Assembly: GCF_021134715.1 (NCBI RefSeq)
Contig: NC_060027.1
Coordinates: forward strand, 4,960,001-5,024,000
DNA: 64,000 nt
Source: Daphnia pulex
Taxonomy: Eukaryota; Arthropoda; Branchiopoda; Diplostraca; Daphniidae
Reading direction: 5' to 3'
This document shows, piece after piece, positions 30,966-44,339 of the stretch. Both the position numbers and the translations under genes were made by a program. The notes under the pieces were generated by a model. That model had not been told where the DNA came from, made no database searches, and saw only the letters and a list, made by a program, of their open reading frames with translations. Position 1 is the stretch's first letter, and each line of letters starts with the position of its first letter.

Positions 30966-33900
30966 AGTCACTTAAAGTAAAACAAAGTATGATAGTACAT
31001 TTTAATGGCTCATCTATCATTGTGCTCAATACCTGCAACCCGAGCCTTGACTCTGATTTCAAGAAGTGCTTGCACTAATTAAAGCAAATAATCGATAGGG
31101 GAAACTCCGACGAAAAAGAAACATCTGGAGACCGCGGAGGAATGGGTAATCCTGGTCTCATCACACCAGAGAGACTGGCTTCATTTCGCCTTTTCTCTCT
31201 GACTTCTCTTCGCCAATACCTCAAGATTCCTTGTTACTTACTCCTAATACAAATAGATTAAAAAAACAATTATTTTTTTTTGTTATGTCAGTTCTGAAAT
31301 TGAAAGAACCAAAACCAATCTTCCATCAGTATTCTCTTAGCTTTTAACTATTCATTTGATTGAAAGAGCAATGGATTGCAGACATGTGGTGAGTCACGAT
31401 GATCATGAGAATTTTTTTTAATAACTGGGTACAGCATTTGTAAAGATAGCGTTTACATACTCACAGCAAACCACTGTCCTCAAATTGCGTGAACCTGCCT
31501 TAATGCTATAGTTACCACCATAGACCAACGATAAAGAACTTGTTCTTAGTCCCATCGGCTCCTTTTTTCGTTTTTAGCACAACTTTCAACAACAAAAAAA
31601 AAACACATATGGAAGGGTTGACGTGTATAGCGTTAATACCGCGGGGTGGTGTAGTAGATTAAAGCAGCCAAGTTTCAGTCAGTTTGACGCAGTAGGCGAA
31701 ATAGCAGGCGTACTTATTATTTTTGTGTTACATTATTATTTCTTTTAGGGAATCAAAAATTTAAAAAATATTGTTATGTAAAGAAAACAGCACAATGGAT
31801 ATTATTCACGAACGCATCACCATACAGCCCGCAAGAGAAAATGAATCAAGAAAAATATACACCAAGGAGAATGCCCAGCAAAATGGGGAAAGGGAGAAAA
31901 AGGTTCATATACTTGTTTTCTTACTGAAGTTTCGAGTTACATTTCCTTCAACCGAGTGATTTAAATTATTCCTGATTGAAAGAGAGCCCCCCCCCTCCAC
32001 AGATGAAGCCATCATTTTCTATGAAGACAAATTTTCGTTCCTTTTTGGGAGAAATTACGTTCGTGATCTCGGTTGATTGCATTGGGCAATTTAGAAAGTG
32101 GAAAAAAATCATAAGTTTCATTAACATCCAAAACAAAATCCTTTGACCATCAAAAGGGCGAAGGTTCGATTTTTGGTCAAAGGATTATGCTTTGCATAAT
32201 GTTTATTATATGCTTGAAACCTGGCGTAAACTAGGCTTGTTCTGCAAAACTTATGGCAAAAGATCCCATATAGACTGAAAATATGCTTCTTTTGAATTTT
32301 TTAGTTTTCAGCGAAAGTTTACTTTCGGCATTTAGAAATCTTTCATCGAAACTTTTGTTTTTGTGAGGCATCAATTGGTGTAAGATATGGGAAACAAACT
32401 TCGAGTGAATTAGGGTGAAATTTACATTCCTTTATTAACTACAGAATAAATAAGATCAAACCCCAATTAAAAAATTACATGTTGTTTTTTACATGTAAAT
32501 TATTACATAGTTAATTCAAATACATGTAATGCTATATATGTGCGGTAGCTGGAGAAAAAGCGCCGGTCAAAATAGGCTCCGACGAAATAGGCCCGGCAAA
32601 TAGAATCGGACTAAATAGGACCCTACGAAATAGGCCCACTTTTTAAAACTCTAAAAGTGGTCCTTTTTCTCCATCAAAGTGGGCCAATATATCCCTTTTA
32701 TTTTTAAGTGATTAAATTCTAGGTTTTATATAACAGACCAGCTTTCAGAGAATCATTCCTATCTAATATTGAAAGAAACGGTTACATTTACAGCAAATTA
32801 TAGGACAATATATTTTTTGTCATAATAGTTAATCTAATTTCTGATAAATACATCTCTGCATTTATATAGAAATAAAGCAGTATTATCAATTATTATACTG
32901 CATACTAATTAATTCTTTTACTATAACATGAGGCTCATGAAAAAATGCAAAGAAAGAAAATATTTGTCAAAGACGCCATACTTTAGTCTGATTATCGCAA
33001 TTCCTACTGATTCCAAGTTTTCTAAAGGATAATAGTAAAGAAAATCGTCTACCTTAAGTAAGCGACTTGATGAAGGAACACAAAGGCTCAATCACCTGAA
33101 CATAGTCATGGTTATCAAATAATTCAGTTACATAATCGTTTACAACAAGGATGGATTATTTTGATCGACAAATAATACAAAAATTATATTTCCGTGTGTG
33201 TGGCCGTAATTTGCTTAATTATTAACAATAACAAATGATTTGACTTTAAATAAAGCGCCGTTTTCATTGGCACAATCAGTTAAGTTGATTAGGTGACAAT
33301 CTAAGAGGTTACTGTGCGATGCGATATCAACATTCAAACAGCATGCCGCGTATATTTCCCATGAGGATCGTATGTTAACGTAATCTTTATAATAATTGCC
33401 GTCAAACTGTTTAATCAAGACGTCATATTGACGTTTAAAGGCTAATGTGAGTTGAGGATTTTTTAATTTATTTATAAAGAGGGAGCCTTAATTTCGTAAT
33501 TATTTTTAAACCATTTTTTCGTACGATTGTAGGAAGATGAATAAAAAATACATTTTTAGACGGACGGATTCTGTAGGATATAGAGTGCAAAAACACTCTA
33601 AGGAATATTTGTAAATTATTTCTGAATACAGAAGAATATATTTATTATAGTGTTTGGGGCTCATAAGAAGATCAACAATTTAAAATAGCTACAGACAAAT
33701 ATCTAATAAATGCACAAACCTGGGCTGCTGACATTTCAAAATTAATAATGCTCACGCTTCCGCAAACATTCAGAAAACTTAGCTTGTTTTTTTTTTCAAG
33801 TGCAGCAGTGAAAAATTTTATGTTATCACGTCGTTTAGTGCATCCAGGCTGAAGTATTTTTTTGAAATAAATGTTTCCAAACAACATCTGGAACGAAATA

Positions 33901-34144
33901 GTTTTAAATTTTCAATATTAACCAAAACGGATATACTATAATACACATACGGACTATTTACCTTGAAGTACATGCATGCAATAATTAATCCAGTTTTCCA
34001 TTATGTGAAATCACTTCAGTCAATTCAATGAACAAAATTTATTTGTCAATTTGACGCGTGCACTTCGAGATGTATTTGATGTGTATTTGATGGGCACTTC
34101 GAGATAATTGACTTGCGATATAAAAATCATAAAAGGCCATAAAA
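30966..34144. other. Decayed repeat DNA
   Basis: No gene is supported. Small features: inverted pair AATCCTTTGACCA / TGGTCAAAGGATT near 32139-32187; a run of phrases of the type CGAAATAGGCCC at 32565-32640, with the related string CCGGTCCAAAATAGGCG at 3508-3524; and scattered short open frames on both strands without splice support. Confidence 0.4.
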
Positions 34145-34341
34145 TCACCCATTTGATTCTTCAAGGACATTGCCAGTGATTAAGTCCAGATTGAGTCCTT
34201 CAACATCGTCTTGATTCACGACGGAGTTTGACTGTGCTTCAGAGTTAGATTCTTCTACGGAGTTTGATTCTTCTACGGAGTTTGATTCTGCTACGGAGTT
34301 AGATTCTTCTACTGAATTCAATATTACAACGGTGCTGCTGA
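34145..34341 (-). CDS. Exon with short NSVEES amino-acid repeats
   Basis: After an acceptor (CTGCAACAG) the minus strand is open for 197 bases in phase 1. It reads STVVILNSVEESNSVAES, then further NSVEES units, then NSEAQSNSVVNQDDVEGLNL and LITGNVLEESNG and a stop. The 18-base DNA unit is repeated four to five times. Acidic, Ser-rich composition and phase 1 fit the last exons of the mini-exon family, but the basic block is missing. Confidence 0.35.
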
Positions 34342-35326
34342 CTGTTGCAGTTTACAAAATATAGTAATTTTTTCGAATATATGCTACTCTCTAAGATGTC
34401 GATAGTCGAATGGAACTCGAAATGCCTTTCAATCACTTTCAATCTCCTTAGACGCACTTTAAAACCTTTGGCAATGTGCCCTACGAGTTGTGCTGTCTAA
34501 TGAAATGCCTTCTCAGTTGAATGATAGATGTGTGATCAAAACTTGTGTACACTGTGTGTAAAATTGTGCTTTTCAAAGAAAATTATTTTTGAGACCAAAA
34601 AATAACTTTAGAACACTACGTTCGAAATAGAAGAAGCCAAGAAAGAAAGGCCGAATAGGTAGACGACTAGGAAAAGGACGAATAGGAAGGTGACTCATCA
34701 AAGGATACTTCAAAAAAGAAGAAGTTAATCTATGTTCACTTGATAAAATTAATTTTTTAATTAAAAAAACTCTTTTTTATTAATTAATTCAGAGAATGAG
34801 TCTTTTGGTTGATTTTTCACAGGAAGAAGTGGTAGTGGATGAGGCAGAACGTTACATCAAAGGCTACAAGCCCTTACCACTATTCAAATGAGAAGGCATT
34901 CAATAATAATTGTAAAGGATTATTGTTATTTCCTTCACAAGAGGATTTTTTAAGTTTAAGGGAACACTTTGGCCCGTAAGCCCCCGTATGAAAATCACGG
35001 AAACACTCGTCGTGTTTCCAAACTTTAGTGGGTACTGTCATAGCAAAAGCCCCCATCCAAATTCGAATATCCTTTAGATAAATACCCCAAGAGTTGCCCA
35101 CTGTTTTACCAAGTTAATCTTCGGAGAAAATTGAGAATTTAGTTTTTTGGCAAACTGAAGGGCTTTTTCTCCAAAATATTCTTAATTTTCCAATTATCTC
35201 TTTTCCGTACGATTTTATTGTCTCTTTTTTATAATGTTTCGTGACAAGTGGCTACAGGAAAAGAGTTGATATACCCTAATAAATACCTGTTTATATATTG
35301 GGAAAACTTAGGATGGCTTATAATAT
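34342..35326. other. Decayed repeat DNA
   Basis: No gene is supported. A short plus-strand frame at 34797-34892 (MSLLVDFSQEEVVVDEAERY onward to a stop) might be an exon, as it follows an AG and is acidic, but nothing joins to it. Confidence 0.35.
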
Positions 35327-35691
35327 TGTCACGTACAATATATATACGTATAATATGTAGCACAAACGTACATCGTATGGGTAATTCTGGCGAAATGGCG
35401 TTGAGGGGACAACTGTATGACATGACGATGATGACTTTAAGTCACCTTGTTTCTCCCTAGATATAAGATGCCCCCAAGTAGACTTAAGAGAGAATTCGGT
35501 CTGACCCTGTCTGGAGTGTAGGTCTGTCTGTTGGTATGGTGTTGGGCACTGTAGTCTGTTTTTGTGTTGCAGTGACGGCAGTGCATGTACTTTTGGGGAG
35601 TTTGGGCTCGTGCAAACACAGAGCCAGCTTCGTGAAACTACACCACTGATCGCCCACACCAACGTGAAACCCGCGCTAGCAGTTCGTGACA
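35327..35691. mobile_element. Solo LTR (365 bp) with 4-bp target duplication
   Basis: Starts TGTCACG and ends CGTGACA, perfect 7-bp inverted termini, flanked on both sides by ATAT (35323-35326 and 35692-35695). The interior has no coding character. The TG...CA ends and 4-bp duplication fit a Ty3/Gypsy-type or related retrotransposon that has lost its interior by LTR recombination. Opposite-strand open frames inside it are shadows. Confidence 0.75.
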
Positions 35692-35972
35692 ATATCCTCA
35701 TTAACATATTGTAAAACTCATTTAGTATTTTTTTTATATATTCATTGTATTTTGTAAATGAATTTTTTTTACTTTAAAATACAACGTGTGAGATGAAGGA
35801 TATGCTATGAGATGAATTCATCGATGAAGAAGAAATGGTTGATGCAGCTGGCGTTCCACGCATATTGTGAAATAGATTTAAACATCGACGAGGCAACACT
35901 GAACGAGGATAAAAATGCTGCTTCCATTACACTCACCTTTGGACGAATATATTCCGTTCATCCAACAGTTAC
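35692..35972. other. Non-coding spacer
   Basis: AT-rich sequence between the solo LTR and the MITE. A frame from 35812 runs into the MITE terminus and is not a gene. Confidence 0.4.
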
Positions 35973-36418
35973 ATGGGGCCGTTCACATATGACGTCACGG
36001 ACTTTTTGACGATTTTACACCCCCCCTCCCCCCTTCGTCACAATTCATCACAGTAGGTATACCCCCCCTCTAATATGACGTCACAAAGTCAGATACCCCC
36101 CCCTCCCTTTTTAAAAATTGTTTGAGCCACAAAAAATTCTTATTTTCTGTAGTTTTTAATACAGAACACAATGTTGTTCATTATTTTCTAAATTGGTCAA
36201 GCAAACGAGGTGCTGACAATCACTTTGCTCTTACGATCCAGAAAAACTAAAAGAAATTTTGGAAGTTGCCAACATATCCCACTTGGTGGCGCTTGTGTAG
36301 TGCCTTGTGACGTCCCAATGTGAATACCCCCCCTACCCCCCCTCGTCACAATTCGTCATACAAGGTGCACCCCCCTCCCCCCCCTCGGCCCGTGACGTCA
36401 TATGTGAACGGCCCCCAT
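35973..36418. mobile_element. MITE with CRE-bearing terminal inverted repeats
   Basis: The left end (ATGGGGCCGTTCACATATGA, then CGTCACGG) is matched by the inverted right end (36390-36418), with one extra G in the G run. The termini contain TGACGTCA. Just inside each end are direct copies of a C-rich block with CGTCACAATTC (about 36015-36050 and 36325-36362). There is no transposase inside, so it would be non-autonomous. A partial related block (CCCCCCCTTGTCACAGTTGG) occurs at 45893-45912. Confidence 0.75.
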
Positions 36419-39400
36419 CTGGAATTCTGATTGGCAATTTTTTCTGTATTTGTTATTGGATTATATGTTGAGGGGGGGGGGGGAGCCCAATGATGGTTCT
36501 AGCTTTTTAAGTAAACTTGTCTTTGAATTTTTAAATTTTTTGCCCTCAAATTGTGACATTGTATGCACTAATGGACAGTGTTTTGCTGCTTCACTCTGCT
36601 GCATAATAGCGGACGGTCTGATGAGATCGTATTCGGAACGTACCAAGAGTCATTCTGGCTACAGGCGGTTATTGGTCATGCGATCTTTGTATTCAGAAGG
36701 GAGATATGGCACATCCAATTGAGCACGTAAATGCTCAAAAGAGAATGAAATCTGTTATTTTGATGTATTGTGCCAATGCTCTGCCGATGACCACTTAAAA
36801 GATCCAAGTGATTTAAGCCCGTTCTAGAAAATGAATTCCCAATGGTGTCACGCTTCGTAATTTATCCTAAGCACACAGCAGTTGAAGGAGCATTTGGACG
36901 TAGACTTCAATGAATATTTAAGTTCCGGGTGTAAGCAAACTCTTGTGTTGCTCAAATTGCTGAAGCTGCCCTCGAATAGAACATTTCAATATGTGCCTCC
37001 CATATGGTTATGATCGTTATGTAGGGAAACTTTCAACCTGCAGAAATTTCAAAACTTATGTGAAGCGCAACCATCATGTGTTATTTTCTTTATCCACTTT
37101 TTAAAGGAATTCTCGGCGATGACAAACTTGAATATATAATGTTGTTGCAATACGGAATGTTGCTCTTGGGTTCATTCAACCACAAACCCGTTTCTATTGC
37201 AATTATCGCGGAAGCTAAAACTTTTTCAGTCAATATTCTGTGGAATTTACTGAGTTCTGTATACCTTGCAGGTTTGTGAGCGATCAAGTGACTCTGTGGG
37301 AGTATGTAGAAAAATATCAGTGTGGCATGAAACGAAAAGTTCTTTCTCTTTATTTTCTGTTGTTTTTATCAACTCAATTACCTTATTTAAGTCCCGGTTT
37401 ATTTGGTAGGAGATACTGAAAGTGGTTTGGAATAGCCACTTACGTTCTTTTCGTTAATGACATGCCATGAAATTAACTAAATTTAAATTTATCAAATAGA
37501 CAATTAAAAATGAAACGTTAAACTCCAGACTACGATGTTCTCTTACTAAACTGTAAGTCCTCTCTATACGTCGACTGTTGACTCGTTGTAGCTGGTCGAA
37601 GCGTAGAGACTCGGGAGACTGCGAGTGACAGTAGTGCGTGTACGATCGTCGTTGCAAACCGTCGTAAATTATGTGAGGTAAGACAAGTGACAAGAACAGA
37701 GCTCCAGGAGAACTCCTTGAAGAACGAGAGGAAAATCAAGAGCTGATACAAGCTATGGGTGTATTTTAACATGCTTAGATGACCCCTACTTGAAAAAGAT
37801 GAAGAACATCCAGAAAATATAGTGGAGGAATGTAACCGGTGTTCCAAGGACTCATCAGTCAGCTTGCAAGAAGATTGTGAAGCCAATGTTCCAATCCACT
37901 ACTGCGGAGATATTGAAATTGATTTGCAACAATGCGGTGCCAAACATTAAAAAGGAGAAAGATTGCCAGAAAAGAAGTTAAATCATTGTTTAAAAAAGGA
38001 TTGAGTAATTTATCCTCCTCTGAAAGAATGCCCTGAATCTCAGCCAAAACTACTGCAGAATTACCATCCAAAAGTAAATAGCTTCAAGTAAAAAATCCGC
38101 AAAAACTATAGCAGCGCTAATATTTTTGCTACGATGGAAGCCATAATTTCAACAACCTGGTCGCTGGCCCAATTTCTTTAGAACCCATGACCAAGGGTAT
38201 TTCAACACGACTCCCGTTGATGATACAGAGAATCCAAAGTATGCGGAAATTTACTTTGTGGATGCGGCATAGGCCAATGATTATAGAGCTTATATAGAAG
38301 CAAACAGTGCTGTTGGGATGTGAAAGATTTGGACGCAATTTTACGAGATCCTTATGCTGCCATTTACAAGATTATGGTCAAGTTTTGAAAGAAGAATATA
38401 TCTAAAAAGCTCTAATAGAGAGCCCTCCGTAGATAGGGAAATCCGAGGCTATCGTTTCATTCCAAACAGCGGAAGAAGATTCATCCAGGTCAATCTCCAG
38501 AAACCGATGTACCATCCCAACGACTTATCCTTTGCTCTTCCCCACCAGCAGTGATGATGGTTTGCCCATCAACAACAACCTTACTACAACAACTACAGAG
38601 AGATGAAGAGATAATACTGCAACGATGAATAAAGGCGACGGACAGGAAGCGCAAACTTTGGATGAAGAAAATCAACCTGGTCCTAAAGAAATTGAAGGTG
38701 ACGATGAAAATGAACCGCAACCTCAGGATTTGCAGTACAAATCTTGCGCAGATTTGCTCTCAGTTATCGGACCAAACGTAATTCTCATCCTGCGCATGTT
38801 TTCAAGATTTCCAAGCTTCGTCAAGTTTTTTTTTATAGTTCTTCACTAACGCGGACGTCATATTCGAAAGAGACGTTAAAGGGGATTATGACGACAAGGG
38901 TTATACTGAATGTTTGATTTTAAAAGCGAAGTTGATCAAGAGGAGCTTTTGAATATTTTGGATGTGATCAGAGCCATGTTTATTCTTCGAAGAAATGATG
39001 GAGCTCACAAGCATGGATGGGTTTTCTGGGAACACTCTATTCGACTGCGTCTTTCTCTAATGGTTTCTTCTAAAACCAGACAACATCCATCAGCACTAAA
39101 GGAACGAATTTGTGGAAGCGCCCGTGAAGTAAAAACCATTCAAAAGTTAAATGTCCTGAAATGCAAGAGCACGACACACTGGAAGATTGAGGCGTTGCTA
39201 TGTACTCAAGAGGGTGAAAAGGAGGTATAACTGCTTTCCCAACAGCTTTTTTATCGTAAGCATCCACAGTTTTGCTCTAAGTGACTAGACTAAGCAAAGT
39301 TCTCAGCCTTCGCGCATCTTCTTAGTGTTTTTACTACTTATCAATTTGTTTGAAACTTTCTTAAACGAAAAATCGAAATTTTTTTATTCGGAAAAACTGC

Positions 39401-40460
39401 ATTTCACGTTACACATCTCTTTTTGCAGCAAGGAAGATGAGTGAAGTAATGACCGACAAGTTTTTTACGTAAGATCAATGACGGGACGATTCAGAGAGCA
39501 CCATGAGCTATTTTGTGGCTATCGAACAATAACATATATAACTTTTGTGATGCAAACCGTTTCAGATAAATCGAAAGACATGGCCCATAGATGTAGTTTG
39601 CTACGGCTATAGAGTCTCAATAGCGTGCAGTTCTAATTGAAGAACAAATAAAGCAAAAAGGAATGCTGTTGAAAATATAATTGGTAATATGTTATAGCTA
39701 TATCGCAAAAAACTAACGAATGTGTAATTGAAACTAATTTAATTAATATTCTATTAACAAGCTACTGCTGTGCCATCAACGGCTTACAAAGCAAACTGTT
39801 AACCAAGCAATTTTAAAAGCAATTTTCTAAATAAATAAAAAAATTTGAATACTGAAGAAGTAATAAATAAATAAATGAATAATAAAATTATCATCAACGA
39901 TCATTTTCACACGAATGTGGGACGATCTTTACGGCTGGAAGTGGCTGTAAACACATGGAGGTGGTCTCCGGTTCGAAGGACCAAATGTTCCCTCTGAATT
40001 TGGAACCAGCAAGTAGATTGTTGGACAACTCGTTCTTTCTTCCTTCAGAGGTTTATTTGCTAAGATGATGGATGAATGGTGAACGATAAAAAGACATGTA
40101 CAGGATCAGAATGAGATTATCAGAAGAGAGCGTGTGACAATGTGTGCGGTACCTGAGAAGTAAGGCACATGACTAAGAATCGATAGGAAAAGGGACTGAA
40201 AAGTATAAATTACCTGACAAGCAAGAGAGCCTATTGGGTGGCTTAATTTACAAACACACAAGTACAGACATATAGCACAGGCAGTCTAGACCTGTTAGGG
40301 AAAGAAAGGGAATATGTAACCAATGCAACACATGAATGTGAAAAAATATTTACCACGTGCATAAAAATCACATCAATCGAGCTCGATGGGAGAGAGAATG
40401 AATCCAGACTGAAGCCTGTCCAGATTATGGAGACAGCCACAAGTTAAATACACAAATTCA
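36419..40460. other. Degenerate repeat/transposon DNA
   Basis: Many short, mutually out-of-frame reading frames occur (for example 36450-36722, 38625-38849 and 38910-39230). Some look protein-like (EIEGDDENEPQPQDLQYKS; ILDVIRAMFILRRNDGAHKH) and may be upstream parts of the Helitron relic that follows, but I cannot identify a domain. No intact gene. Confidence 0.4.
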
Positions 40461-40461
40461 T

Positions 40462-41246
40462 GTGCATTTCTATGACGACGTGCTCTTTCCAAACGTTGAC
40501 AGCGGATGGAACCCAAACATACTTACACAACTAATGATGAACGAAGGGAAGAAGAAGAAGACTAAGAAGAAGATCCAGATGCAGTATCCAATGACAAGGA
40601 ACCAGGTGGTGAAACTGCAGCAGAGGAGGCTGAGGATCCAGAATTAGATTTCGAAGAAAAAATATTTGATCCCGAAGATCAAAGCGCAAGCAGGAGACGT
40701 GGAACGTACAACAGTCCGATGGACTATTTGAACAACAGAGCGGAAAGAGAAAATCTTACAGTAGGAACGACTTTCATTCAGCCATCAAGTTTCATAGTAG
40801 TTCTAGGACAATGAGGAAAGAATATTGTGACGCAATGGCAATCTGAGGGAAATTCGGAAAACCGACCTATTTTTTTAAATTCGCCTGCATTCCGAATTGG
40901 CCAGAAATCACAAACAGCATCCCTTCCTACCACTCAGCTTTGGATAGACCTGATGTCGTAGCAAGAGTTTTAACTTAAAGAAGAATGCGTTGATAGAAGG
41001 ATTCGTCCATTTTAAAAAACGTCAAAAAGTTTGGGCGGAGTTACTGCAAGCATCCATGTTATCGAATTTCAGAAGCGTGGACTCCCTCACTTTCATATGC
41101 TCATCTGGATCGACAAACACGAAATTACAACTACATTAGCTGACATAGACCGAACTAGTTGTGCAGAATTTTCTGATAAGGAAACGCATCCAAGACTTCA
41201 TAAAATCATCATGTCTAAAATGATTCATGTAGCGTGTGGGAAATAA
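40462..41246 (+). pseudogene. Helitron replicase relic (Rep/HUH region)
   Basis: The order of Helitron landmarks is preserved across shifting frames: YDDVLFPNVDSGWNPNIL near 40471; an acidic linker; LTVGTTFIQPSSFI at about 40759-40797; MRKEYCDAMAI; GKPTYFFKFACIPNWPEIT; and finally HVIEFQKRGLPHFHMLIWID at 41055-41114, which contains the HxH-type motif of the Rep domain. Stops and frameshifts interrupt it throughout, so it is inactive. The helicase domain and ends were not found. Confidence 0.72.
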
Positions 41247-44200
41247 GTCAATGACAAATCCCCTTACATAGATCATGGCTAATGTACCAAATCCTTTCCA
41301 TACGCTGATACTCTCATGAGCAACAACGGGTTTCCTACGTATCGCACAAGAAACACTGGACCAAAACATCCCTTAAAGAGAAAAAAAACAGATGTATCGG
41401 GTGAACGGGTGACAATCCTTACCTATCTTTGAAATTCAACTCGCACATAAACCTCGAGTAGTGCGCATCTATCAAAAGCATCAAGTATCTTTTAACATAC
41501 ATGTGTAACCCTTTTTCGGCTGACGGGTCAATTTTTTTCGACGACTTTCAAAAGGGTCTGGTAGTAGCAGGCCCACAGACACGAGAGATTTCAAATCAGC
41601 TCAATTCCTTCCTAGCAAAGCTGAAATCTAAAAAATACCTACAGAATTGAATAGCCTTGATACGAAATAATAATTGTCCTTTTTTTCGATAACTAAATCG
41701 GGAATAAACTTGAACGATTGTTCTTGTTTGTGGTATATCTGGCACAATAGGCGGCTCCAATCGAAGTCTATAACGTCGGGACATATTTCACGGTTCGTCT
41801 CCCACGATAAATAGCCAATGAAAGACGTCAAGTAAAACCTGAATTTGGAAGTGGCCTATTTCCATAATCAATGTGTGTGTTTTTTTTCTTACAAACTTTC
41901 CCGCTTTAGGTGGGAACACTTATTAAGTAACGTTTTTGGTTCCAGAAGCAGCTTTGGCCTTTCTCTTTGTACCTTCACAGATAACAAGAATTACTATCGT
42001 GAAATTAAAAGGAATCTAGAAAAGACTAACCATCAGGAACAGCAGCGACAACAAAAGGACAAGATGAAGGTAATGCAACTTGGTGAGAAGTTTCAACAGA
42101 CACTGTGGCTGCTTCAGCCATTCCTAAAATAGAGAGATTCAGAGTATCGTACAAGGAAAAATTCATAAGAAAGCTACCAAACAAATACCAAGAGATTCAG
42201 CTGAAACATCTAGTGGTAATGCCGGAAGCAATGCAACGTCAGAATTTTCAACTCCGCCAGGAAAAAATAGATTTTGAAGATACAAGAGCGTTCCCAACAG
42301 CCATTCCTAAAATAGAGATTCAGAGTATCATACAAGAAAAACTTCATAAGAAAGCTATAAAATAAAAACACTGGGATTCAGTTGAAACATCTGGTGGAAA
42401 TGCCGGAAGCAACGCAAGCACTGGTACTGCATTTTTAGTGTGTGGATCGGAAACATTTCCACTCTGGAAACACAATAATAATAAGTAGAAAGGAAAACCA
42501 TATAATAATGAACATCGAGGAAACAGTAATAAATTTAACTTATTGGATAATCCATTTTCTACTTGTTTCTCATACATTTTGGCAGAATTGCTACAGCATT
42601 TGCCAAAAAACTTTTCACCAAAATCATTGGACATCAAAACATGGCCAAAAGCAACATCTTCATAAGCATTACAATACTTTGCTGTATCTTGGTAATTTGA
42701 AAACTGAATAACTACTATTATTTCGGCTTTATTTCGCAACGACGGAAAATTTCATCTTTATTAAGACGATTTCTACTCTGTTTTGGTTTTGGTTAAGCTT
42801 TTATTCTTTCTCCTTAGAAAACAAAATATTTCCTTTTTTTGCACCCTATAAATAAAATATAAAAGCGGCTATTTATATTAAACGTAACTTACGAAGACAT
42901 GAGTATAAACGAAGCAACTTACTATCATACCAAACCCCACTCTATTCTCTCCTCCCTTGGCTTTCTTTCCAATCGTACCCTTTTCCTATGGACAATGTCA
43001 ACACTTTTGAGTTGTGATGATGGTAATCATGAGATAAAGTGATGAGAATTGTGTACGACATATCTTATAAGTTTAACACATTATCTAGCTTGGAAGACCT
43101 CATTGCATTCGTCATTGCTGTAAGAATAAGCGCCTAAAAAGATGCACATGAACAAGAAAGGGCAACTACATTAGCGGAGAGACAGGAGGACCTATGTACT
43201 CTCTAGTAGCAAGACAGGTTGCCTATAAAAAAACTTAAACTTTCATTTGCCCACCTAGATTCCTAATGTGAGCATGATCGCTGTTGCAAGACCTAGTAAA
43301 ACCCTCTTGATGCAACATATACTACACAGTTTGGAGATCATCAATAGGTATCAGGTCCCACAAAAATGCAAAACTTGTTAACATAAAATATCAAATATTA
43401 ATGTTCTATTTTATTTTTTTGTATTCATTAAAGGGAAAATGGTTAATTATTTTAAATGTGTTTCAATTGACAATTTCATTTTTAAACAATCTATCATTTT
43501 TTGCAACTTAACTAAGAGTGTTGCACAGAAATCTCTGTTTTATTGTCAATGAAGTTGGAACAGCAACAAATCGAAAAGTTCTCTGCCTAACGTAAATTTC
43601 GGTCTTGTCGCAAAAAGAATATTGGCGAAAAGTTAAATGAGCAAAGATTTACATGCTTTAAAACAGTCTTAAAACTTACAGTCGTGGCTGTAAGTTTATT
43701 AGGTGTTTCTAAAAAAAACAAATCTTTTACTTGAAGAACAACTTAACTCCATGTAAAACCTATAAAAAAGTTTTTTGTCGAAAAATGGAAGATATTAAGT
43801 CCATTTCCTAAATTATTATCTTCAACCTTCATCATCACTTTTTCCATCTCATGTGCTCTGAAAAATTACCAAGATTGATGATAAAAGGTGACACAATTAT
43901 TACAGATTTCATTTTAAATCATTACTTTGCCTTTCCCCCGACAATCTTATAATTACTTAAATCTGCCCATTAACATCACTTCTATTTCACTGTGTCGCAA
44001 CAATCGGTTACGTAACCACGCTTTGACATACATATAATAACCTTAAATACCCTCGTTTGACTGAATAAAAAAGGATTGTCGTAGGTTACATTTTAATTTT
44101 TTATTTCATTGGAACTAAACACTTTAAAATCCTACATTGTTCAAGGATAAATAAACACTTCCGCATTTCTGATGTGACATCTTATTAAAGTACTTTTTAC

Positions 44201-44339
44201 CCATCGTTGGTTAAAAAAGCCGGGAATCGGTTTTTGCAATCGACGTCAGCTGATGTCGTCTGAAAGTCTGACTGTGTTTAAAAATTTGACTGCAAGCAAA
44301 CATTTTTAGTTTGAACTAATAAGTGAAAATTCAGGAAAA
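41247..44339. other. Decayed repeat DNA
   Basis: No gene is supported. A tandem duplication of about 185 bases lies at 42115-42420 (each unit starts CAGCCATTCCTAAAATAGAG and contains GAAACATCTRGTGGWAATGC). The rest is AT-rich with unsupported open frames on both strands. Confidence 0.4.

Noticed and set aside
35318..35707. 129-residue minus-strand open frame
   Set aside because: It coincides almost exactly with the solo LTR and has no splice or domain support.
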